10,277 nt of DNA from NCBI GenBank assembly GCA_900556975.1, contig USQZ01000054.1:1-10277 (forward strand), in the 5' to 3' direction. Below, piece after piece: positions 5,104 through 10,277 of this stretch. The stretch is from an uncultured Clostridium sp. (GTDB taxonomy: Bacteria > Bacillota > Clostridia > TANB77 > CAG-508). The translations under genes were made by a program, and so were the position numbers. Below the pieces are notes generated by a model. It was not told the DNA's origin, did not search any database, and saw only the letters and a program-made list of their open reading frames with translations. Position 1 is the stretch's first letter. Each line of letters begins with the position of its first letter.

Positions 5104-8100
5104 TTATTCAACACTTTTTAAACTTTCTATCATATCTATTTTCTTTAATACAAAATGTATTACTTTGTTTACTATAACTGAGAAGATGGCTGTAATTACT
5201 GCAGAGTATAGATAACTAATTGGTGCTACTTGTCTTATAAATTTCAATTTATCAATTTCTACACTTGCTACAACACCATCAGTTAAGAAATATCCAAATA
5301 CAAGTCCTAATAGGATTCCTACTATTGTAAAAATCAAGTTTTCTTTGTTTATGTAATTATCAACTTCTTTGTCATAAAATCCTAAAACTTTTAATGTTGC
5401 TATTTCTCTTTGTCTTTCACCTATATTAATGTTTGCTAAGTTATACAATACAACAAAGTCAAGTAGTGCTGATGCTATTACTAATATTAATACTATATAA
5501 TTTAATGTTCCTAACATATCTGTTATTGAAGACATTAGTGATGAAATAATTGAAACAGATGCAACTCCATCTATATTTAGTAGTTCTTCTGAAATTTTAT
5601 TTAATTCATCATCAGTTGTGTTTGAAATTGCTTTTAGTAATATCATGTTTACATTAAATGTTTTTACATTTGCATTGTAGAAATCTTTGGTCATATAGAC
5701 GTAATTTGAAACATAGTTTTGCGCTATTCCTGATACTTTCAAATGATATTCAATGTTATCTCCATCTATTAGTGTTACTTCGTCGCCAACTTTAGCATTT
5801 ATAAATTCTGCTACTTTATCTGTAATTATTATTCCTTCATTGTTTAAAGTTATTTTTGCTCCAGTTTTGTAATCTTTCAAATTGCATACTTTTTCAAATT
5901 CTTCAACTGAATTTGGTACAAATATTGTGGCATCATAATTTCTTGAAGATGCTTTTAACTTTCCTGTATTAGCACATATTTTTGAATATGATTCGACCTT
6001 ATCGCTTTCATTCATATATTTTTCTATGGAATTTATATTGTCCGCATTTGATAATGTTATTGATGAATCATATTGAAATATTCCTTTGAATTGAGAATTT
6101 GGAATGTCAATTATTGAATCTCTTATTCCAAATCCAGTAAGCATAAGTCCTGTACATCCTGCAATTCCGACAATTGTCATTATTGCTCTTTTCTTATATC
6201 TAAAAATATTTCTCATTGTAACTTTTTTAGAAAAGTTTAGTCTTCTCCATATGAATGTTATTTTTTCTAAGAATATCTTTTTACCGTTTTTAGGCGCTTT
6301 AGGTCTCATAAGTGCTGCTGGTGTTTCTTTTAATTCAGAATGTGCTACAAGTATTGTAGCTCCTCCTATGCACGCAAATGCTATGAATGTTCCTGCTAGG
6401 CCTATTCCTAATTGATAGTTGAAGTGAAAATCTGGTATTGTGTACATTGTTGAATATAATGACCATACTATACTTGGAAGTAAATAAAAACCTAGACTCA
6501 TTCCAAGTATGCCACCTATTATGCATGCTAAAAATGCATATAATATATATTTAATTATTATTTGAAGGTCTGTATATCCTAACGATTTTAATGTTCCAAT
6601 TTCTATTCTTTCTTCTTCAATCATTCTTGTCATTGATGTTAAGCTTATTAATACTGCTACTAGATAAAATATTATCGGAAACAGTTTTGATATATTTGAC
6701 ATTGTTTTTATTGCATCAAAAATATTTGAATATCCTAGGTTGTCTGTTCTTTCTTGAACATACCATGTTGCCTTTTCAATTTTTCCAACCTTATCTCTTG
6801 CATCGTTTATTTCTTTTTGTGCGTTGTTTAATTTTTCTTCCGCTTCTGCTTTGCTTGTTTCAAACTCACTTTCCTTTTCCGCTAATTCTGTTTTACCTTT
6901 TTCAAGTTGTTCTTTTCCTGATGCTATTTTTGCTTTCGCTGAAGCTAATTGTTTTTGAGAATAGCTTTTGTTTGCATTTAATTTATTTTTATTTGCTTGC
7001 AATTCACTTCTAGCTGAATTTAATTGTTTTTCTCCATCTGCTATTTGATTTTCTGCTGAAGTTATTCCTGTTTGAATCTCTGCTTTTTTAGCATTTAAAT
7101 TTTCAATTGCAACTGTTGCTTGATATATTAATGCGTCTATTTGTGCTGTATCTGTTATGCCTGCTGATATTGAATCTTGTTTTTGCTTTTGTAGTGCTTC
7201 TAAGTTCACTTGTGTTTGAGCTATGTTTTCTTCTATTCGAGAAATTCCTGCTTCCGCTTCTGCTTTCTTTTCTGTTAAAGTATTTTTGCTCTTTGTTAAT
7301 TCGTTTTGCTTTTCTGATAGTTGAGCTTCGGCATTTTTTATTTGTGTTTCTGCATTTTTAAATTGACTATTTGCATTTGCTTCTTGTTTTTGGATTTCTT
7401 TTTCAGAATTTTGTAATTTTATCTCTGAATTATTCAATTCTGTTTTAGCATTATTTATTTGAGTTTCAGCATCTTGTAACTGACTATCTACTTCTGCTTT
7501 TTTAGAATCATACTCAGCTTGTGCATCATCAAGTTTTTTATTTGCCTTATCAATTAATCCTTGATATCGTGCTTGTTCTCTTTCAGCTTTTATCTCTTCA
7601 ACTTTTTCTTTTACTGGATTAACTGTATTTAAATATTCATCGCTGTTTGTTACATATTGTTTGGCATTTTTTACGGTAGCACAAATTTCTGTATAATAAT
7701 CTAAGTTTATTACATCATCTTTTGTATAAATATAATAGCTTATACTTCCGTTTCCAATTGATGTATTCCCACGTTCATTTGAAATATATATAGGTGTTTC
7801 TGCAATTCCTACAATTGTAAATTCCGTTTGGGTTAAAACTTTACTTCCGTCCTCGTTCGTATCATCATTTTCTAAAATTATCTTTTTTCCAATTAAGCTA
7901 TTTACATCTTCTTCTATTGTATACCTAGAATCCAATAAACACTCATTAGATGTTTCTGGCATTCTACCTTCTGATACATTGGGTTTATTTATGTTTTCGT
8001 TATACTCTATAATCTTACAAACCTTTTCTTTTCCTTCAGTTTTTGATAGCGCCTCTTTCGTTTGAATTCCATATGCCTTATCTATTCCATCTATTTGTTT

Positions 8101-8328
8101 TATTGCATTTATATCATCATCTGTAAGTCCAAGTGTAGATATTACTTGAATGTCATACATATTGCTATTATCAGCATAGCTATCTAAACTTTCCAACATA
8201 TCTGGACTAGTTGCATTTAAGCCTGCATAAAAACCTACTCCTAAAAATGCCATTATTAAAATTGATATAAACCTTCTTCTCGTTTTACTTATTTCTTTTA
8301 TATTATTTTTTAACAATGATTTTTTCAT
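5104..8328 (-). CDS. FtsX-type ABC transporter permease with large extracytoplasmic coiled coil
   Basis: A 1074-aa membrane protein. A first helix (about 19-38) is followed by a long region expected outside the cell: a globular, MacB-like part (about 45-235), then a continuous coiled coil (about 240-518) rich in Ala, Glu, Lys, Gln and Asn with heptad character. Helices follow at about 547-567, 591-613 and 640-662 (first FtsX module, cytoplasmic motif EEERIEIGTLKSLGY at 571-585). A helix at about 713-735 leads to a second external domain (about 740-930) and the second FtsX module with helices at about 938-965, 997-1015 and 1036-1058 (motif GERQREIATLKVLGFY at 970-985). Permeases of this class generally do mechanical work across the envelope, such as lipid, peptide or drug export or control of cell-wall hydrolases, rather than carry solutes through a channel. 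The ribosome site AGAGAGG overlaps the stop of the ATPase gene, so the two should be translationally coupled. The substrate is unknown. Confidence 0.9.
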   Translation of the reverse strand: MKKSLLKNNIKEISKTRRRFISILIMAFLGVGFYAGLNATSPDMLESLDSYADNSNMYDIQVISTLGLTDDDINAIKQIDGIDKAYGIQTKEALSKTEGKEKVCKIIEYNENINKPNVSEGRMPETSNECLLDSRYTIEEDVNSLIGKKIILENDDTNEDGSKVLTQTEFTIVGIAETPIYISNERGNTSIGNGSISYYIYTKDDVINLDYYTEICATVKNAKQYVTNSDEYLNTVNPVKEKVEEIKAEREQARYQGLIDKANKKLDDAQAEYDSKKAEVDSQLQDAETQINNAKTELNNSEIKLQNSEKEIQKQEANANSQFKNAETQIKNAEAQLSEKQNELTKSKNTLTEKKAEAEAGISRIEENIAQTQVNLEALQKQKQDSISAGITDTAQIDALIYQATVAIENLNAKKAEIQTGITSAENQIADGEKQLNSARSELQANKNKLNANKSYSQKQLASAKAKIASGKEQLEKGKTELAEKESEFETSKAEAEEKLNNAQKEINDARDKVGKIEKATWYVQERTDNLGYSNIFDAIKTMSNISKLFPIIFYLVAVLISLTSMTRMIEEERIEIGTLKSLGYTDLQIIIKYILYAFLACIIGGILGMSLGFYLLPSIVWSLYSTMYTIPDFHFNYQLGIGLAGTFIAFACIGGATILVAHSELKETPAALMRPKAPKNGKKIFLEKITFIWRRLNFSKKVTMRNIFRYKKRAIMTIVGIAGCTGLMLTGFGIRDSIIDIPNSQFKGIFQYDSSITLSNADNINSIEKYMNESDKVESYSKICANTGKLKASSRNYDATIFVPNSVEEFEKVCNLKDYKTGAKITLNNEGIIITDKVAEFINAKVGDEVTLIDGDNIEYHLKVSGIAQNYVSNYVYMTKDFYNANVKTFNVNMILLKAISNTTDDELNKISEELLNIDGVASVSIISSLMSSITDMLGTLNYIVLILVIASALLDFVVLYNLANINIGERQREIATLKVLGFYDKEVDNYINKENLIFTIVGILLGLVFGYFLTDGVVASVEIDKLKFIRQVAPISYLYSAVITAIFSVIVNKVIHFVLKKIDMIESLKSVE

Positions 8329-8343
8329 TATTATTTTCCTCTC

Positions 8344-9045
8344 TTACCACTCGATATTATCAATTGATTCAGGGTTTTCATTTATTATAATTTTCTCAGC
8401 AGTTCCATTTTTAAAATGTATTACTTTGTCTGCCATTGGCGCAATTGCTCCATTGTGAGTAATTATTATAACTGTCATATTTTCTTTTCTAGCCATGTTC
8501 TGTAACAATTTTAATATGCTTTTACCTGTTTTGTAATCTAATGCTCCTGTTGGCTCGTCACATAATAAAAGTTTTGGATTTTTAGCTATTGCCCTTGCTA
8601 TTGCAACTCTTTGTTGTTCTCCTCCAGATAATTGTGATGGAAAGTTATCTTTTCTGTTTTCCAATCCTACTTTATTTAATATTTCATCTACGTTTAATGC
8701 ATCTGGACATAGTTGCGTTGCTAGTTCAACATTTTCTTTTGCGGTTAAATTTTGAACTAAATTGTAAAATTGAAACACAAATCCAATATCGTTTCTTCTG
8801 TATGTTATTAATTGTTTATTTGTTAGCCTAGTTATTTCCTTATTATCTACTAACACTTTACCTGAAGTAGCTGTATCCATTCCTCCTAAAATATTTAATG
8901 TAGTTGTCTTTCCAGCTCCACTTGGTCCAACAATAACTACTAGTTCTCCTTTTTCAATTTCGAAGTTTGTATTATTTAAAGCATTTATTGTTACTTCTCC
9001 CATCTTATATTGCTTGGTTACATTATTAAATTCTATATATGACAT
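8344..9045 (-). CDS. ABC transporter ATP-binding protein, MacB/LolD class
   Basis: ATPase of the adjacent FtsX-type permease. All motifs are intact (numbered from the 233-aa start): Walker A GPSGAGKT (40-47), Q-loop Gln92, signature LSGGEQQ (139-145), Walker B LLLCDEP (159-165) and H-loop His197. The N-terminus MSYIEFNNVTKQYKMGE and the LNILGGMD segment are typical of the MacB/LolD/SalX group. I chose the ATG at 9045 because AAGGAG (9052-9057) lies 6 bases upstream and the family usually begins there. An in-frame ATG at 9063 adds MKKEIF and has a weaker AAAAGGG site, but those codons contain the better ribosome site. It is the first gene of a three-gene operon, with the permease 15 bases downstream. 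A subfamily symbol cannot be assigned. Confidence 0.93.
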   Translation of the reverse strand: MSYIEFNNVTKQYKMGEVTINALNNTNFEIEKGELVVIVGPSGAGKTTTLNILGGMDTATSGKVLVDNKEITRLTNKQLITYRRNDIGFVFQFYNLVQNLTAKENVELATQLCPDALNVDEILNKVGLENRKDNFPSQLSGGEQQRVAIARAIAKNPKLLLCDEPTGALDYKTGKSILKLLQNMARKENMTVIIITHNGAIAPMADKVIHFKNGTAEKIIINENPESIDNIEW

Positions 9046-9088
9046 AAAAATCTCCTTTTTCATTCATTATCCCTTTTAATATTTATAA

Positions 9089-9116
9089 ATTATATATTAT
9101 TTTTTTATTTTGTAAA
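9089..9116 (-). promoter_or_regulatory. Promoter of the ABC operon
   Basis: Minus strand: -35 TTTACA (9111-9116), 16-base spacer, consensus -10 TATAAT (9089-9094), giving a leader of roughly 40 nt to the ATG at 9045. It faces away from the recombinase promoter, and the two together fill the 128-base divergent gap. Confidence 0.6.
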
Positions 9117-9124
9117 ACAGTTTA

Positions 9125-9153
9125 TTGAAAAAAATTTCACTTAATATTATAAT
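9125..9153 (+). promoter_or_regulatory. Promoter of the tyrosine recombinase gene
   Basis: -35 TTGAAA (9125-9130), 17-base spacer, consensus -10 TATAAT (9148-9153). The expected start near 9160 lies right at the GAGGTGAT ribosome site (9161-9168), so the leader would be only about 14 nt. Confidence 0.75.
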
Positions 9154-9173
9154 TTTTTGTGAGGTGATATTAT

Positions 9174-10187
9174 ATGATTAATCGTGATGAAAATCCGGTT
9201 TTTTTGAATGATTTTCTTGATTATTCTTCTACAATTTTGAATAAATCTCCTAATACTATGAAGGAATATAATTATGATATAAGTCATTTCTTAAGATTTA
9301 TTAAATATAAATTCAATATGGCTAAAATGGATAATGAAGTTGGTCTTGCTAATATAAAGATAAATGATCTTACAGTTGAAACAATTGCTCAAATTCAAAT
9401 TGAAGATATTCATGCATTTCTTGGGTATATGAAAGAAACTTTTCATAGCAAACCTGCAACATTAGCTCGTAAGGTTGCTAGTATTCGTGTATTTTTTCAT
9501 TATATGTGCAACAAAACCAAAAGAATTCCTAACAATCCAGCAATTGATTTGGAAACTCCTAAGCTTGATAGAAGATTACCTAGATATTTGAGTCTAGATC
9601 AAAGTAGAAAACTTCTTCAAGTTGCTGGAACACCCCCACTTGGTACTCATGGTAATCATGATAATTCTTCTAGAAATTTCGCTATTATTACTTTATTTTT
9701 GAATTGTGGTATGCGTTTATCTGAACTTGTTAATATAAATATTAAGGATATTGATTTTTCAGAAAACAAATTAAATGTTATTGGTAAAGGAAACAAAGAA
9801 CGTGCAATATATTTGAATAAGGCTTGTATTAATGCTATTAATGATTATTTAAAAGATAGACCTAAAGAAGGTGTTAAGTATGATTCACGTGATGCTTTAT
9901 TTTTAAGTGAACAACGTAAGCGTATTAGTAATAGAACAGTTCAATATATTGTTAAAGAAGAAATGCATATTGCTGGCATTGATCCTAATAAGTATTCTGT
10001 ACACAAATTAAGACATACTGCCGCAACATTGATGTACAAGTATGGAAATGTTGATATCAGGGCTTTGCAGGTACTTTTAGGTCATGAAAGTGTTTCAACA
10101 ACTGAGATTTATACTCATGTTGATAATGAACAAATTAGAAGTGCTATTGAAAGTAACCCTCTAGCTGATGAAGGTAATAAAAATTAG
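9174..10187 (+). CDS. Tyrosine recombinase/integrase, XerC/XerD-like
   Basis: A 337-aa site-specific DNA recombinase. The N-terminal SAM-like core-binding domain spans about 5-125 (SPNTMKEYNYDI, then ATLARKVASIRVFFHY). The catalytic domain is about 135-320 with the complete active-site set: Arg181 (CGMRLSEL), Lys205 (GKGNKER), His277 and Arg280 (HKLRHTAATL), His304 (LLGHESVSTT) and nucleophile Tyr313 (EIYTHV). The length and compact layout fit Xer-type recombinases. No phage-type DNA-binding N-terminal domain is present. No att site or excisionase gene is visible nearby, so either a chromosome-resolution-like or a mobile-element role is possible. GAGGTGAT lies 6 bases before the ATG. No terminator hairpin is evident between the stop and the repeat that begins 34 bases later, and the repeat itself may end the transcript. 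Confidence 0.92.
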   Translation: MINRDENPVFLNDFLDYSSTILNKSPNTMKEYNYDISHFLRFIKYKFNMAKMDNEVGLANIKINDLTVETIAQIQIEDIHAFLGYMKETFHSKPATLARKVASIRVFFHYMCNKTKRIPNNPAIDLETPKLDRRLPRYLSLDQSRKLLQVAGTPPLGTHGNHDNSSRNFAIITLFLNCGMRLSELVNINIKDIDFSENKLNVIGKGNKERAIYLNKACINAINDYLKDRPKEGVKYDSRDALFLSEQRKRISNRTVQYIVKEEMHIAGIDPNKYSVHKLRHTAATLMYKYGNVDIRALQVLLGHESVSTTEIYTHVDNEQIRSAIESNPLADEGNKN

Positions 10188-10221
10188 AACTTAAAAAATT
10201 TATTGTACATAGAGCAAAAAG

Positions 10222-10277
10222 AAAAATACATATAAAATTTTTGAATCACCGCGCAGGGACCAAACGAACGAAGTGAG
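10222..10277 (+). repeat. Second copy of the MITE-like element (cut by window edge)
   Basis: The 56 bases match 2363-2420 except for a 2-base deletion and one G-to-A change (in the GCGCGG block). It starts with the same AAAAATACATAT terminus and is in the same orientation as the first copy. The rest of the element, including the second inverted end, lies outside the window. The near-identity over unrelated flanks shows that this is a dispersed repeat. Confidence 0.85.

Noticed and set aside
6591..7361. Plus-strand open frames rich in Leu and Phe opposite the permease
   Set aside because: They are the antisense image of the Ala/Glu/Lys/Gln-rich coiled coil, lack ribosome sites, and lie wholly within a convincing minus-strand gene.
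6800..7560. Repetitive appearance suggesting tandem DNA repeats or a CRISPR array
   Set aside because: The repetition is at the protein heptad level; there is no constant repeat unit with spacers in the DNA.
9046..9063. Upstream ATG at 9063 for the ABC ATPase
   Set aside because: The six extra codons contain the better ribosome site for the ATG at 9045 and add residues not usual for the family; kept only as an alternative.
10188..10277. An attachment site or dif-like site next to the recombinase
   Set aside because: No pair of recombinase-type half-sites or a direct repeat elsewhere in the window could be found; the only structure is the repeat element.

Overview
The window is AT-rich Firmicutes-type DNA, most likely from an uncultured gut-associated member of the Clostridia. 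The grounds are strong AGGAGG-like ribosome binding sites, TTGACA/TATAAT-type promoters, the standard code, and protein relatives typical of that group. Nothing in it fixes a species. There are eight intact genes plus the regulatory sites and repeats between them.

Left block (about 1-3180). A 683-residue minus-strand protein joins a Clp N-domain-like region, a ClpA/ClpB first-ring-type AAA+ ATPase and an intact FtsH-type (M41) zinc peptidase, with no membrane segment. It has its own promoter and terminator. Upstream of it on the same strand is a two-gene unit for small hydrophobic membrane proteins (84 aa and an unlisted 44 aa) with its own promoter and terminator. Both promoters carry the same 14-bp sequence, GCCAAAAACATTGA, ending in the -35 box and at the same distance from the -10 box, so the two units are probably co-regulated. 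This block looks less AT-rich than the DNA to its right.

Middle (3183-4480). A minus-strand DUF6873/GME-fold-like protein is followed by a plus-strand small membrane protein of unknown function with a clear terminator.

Right block (4483-9045, minus strand). This is a three-gene operon: a MacB/LolD-class ABC ATPase, a 1074-aa FtsX-type permease with an approximately 280-residue coiled coil predicted outside the cell, and a 195-aa four-helix membrane protein. A tyrosine recombinase (9174-10187, plus strand) is read divergently from it.

Repeats. A short non-coding element with 19-bp terminal inverted repeats (2361-2530) sits between the protease promoter and the membrane-protein terminator. 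The first part of a second copy runs off the right edge directly behind the recombinase gene (10222-10277). A diverged, reversed relative appears to occupy 1-125. They look like a MITE family.

The most interesting system is the soluble Clp-AAA/M41 hybrid protease and its co-regulated small membrane proteins, which might recruit it to the membrane. The architecture and the shared promoter motif are visible in the sequence; the working partnership is inference.
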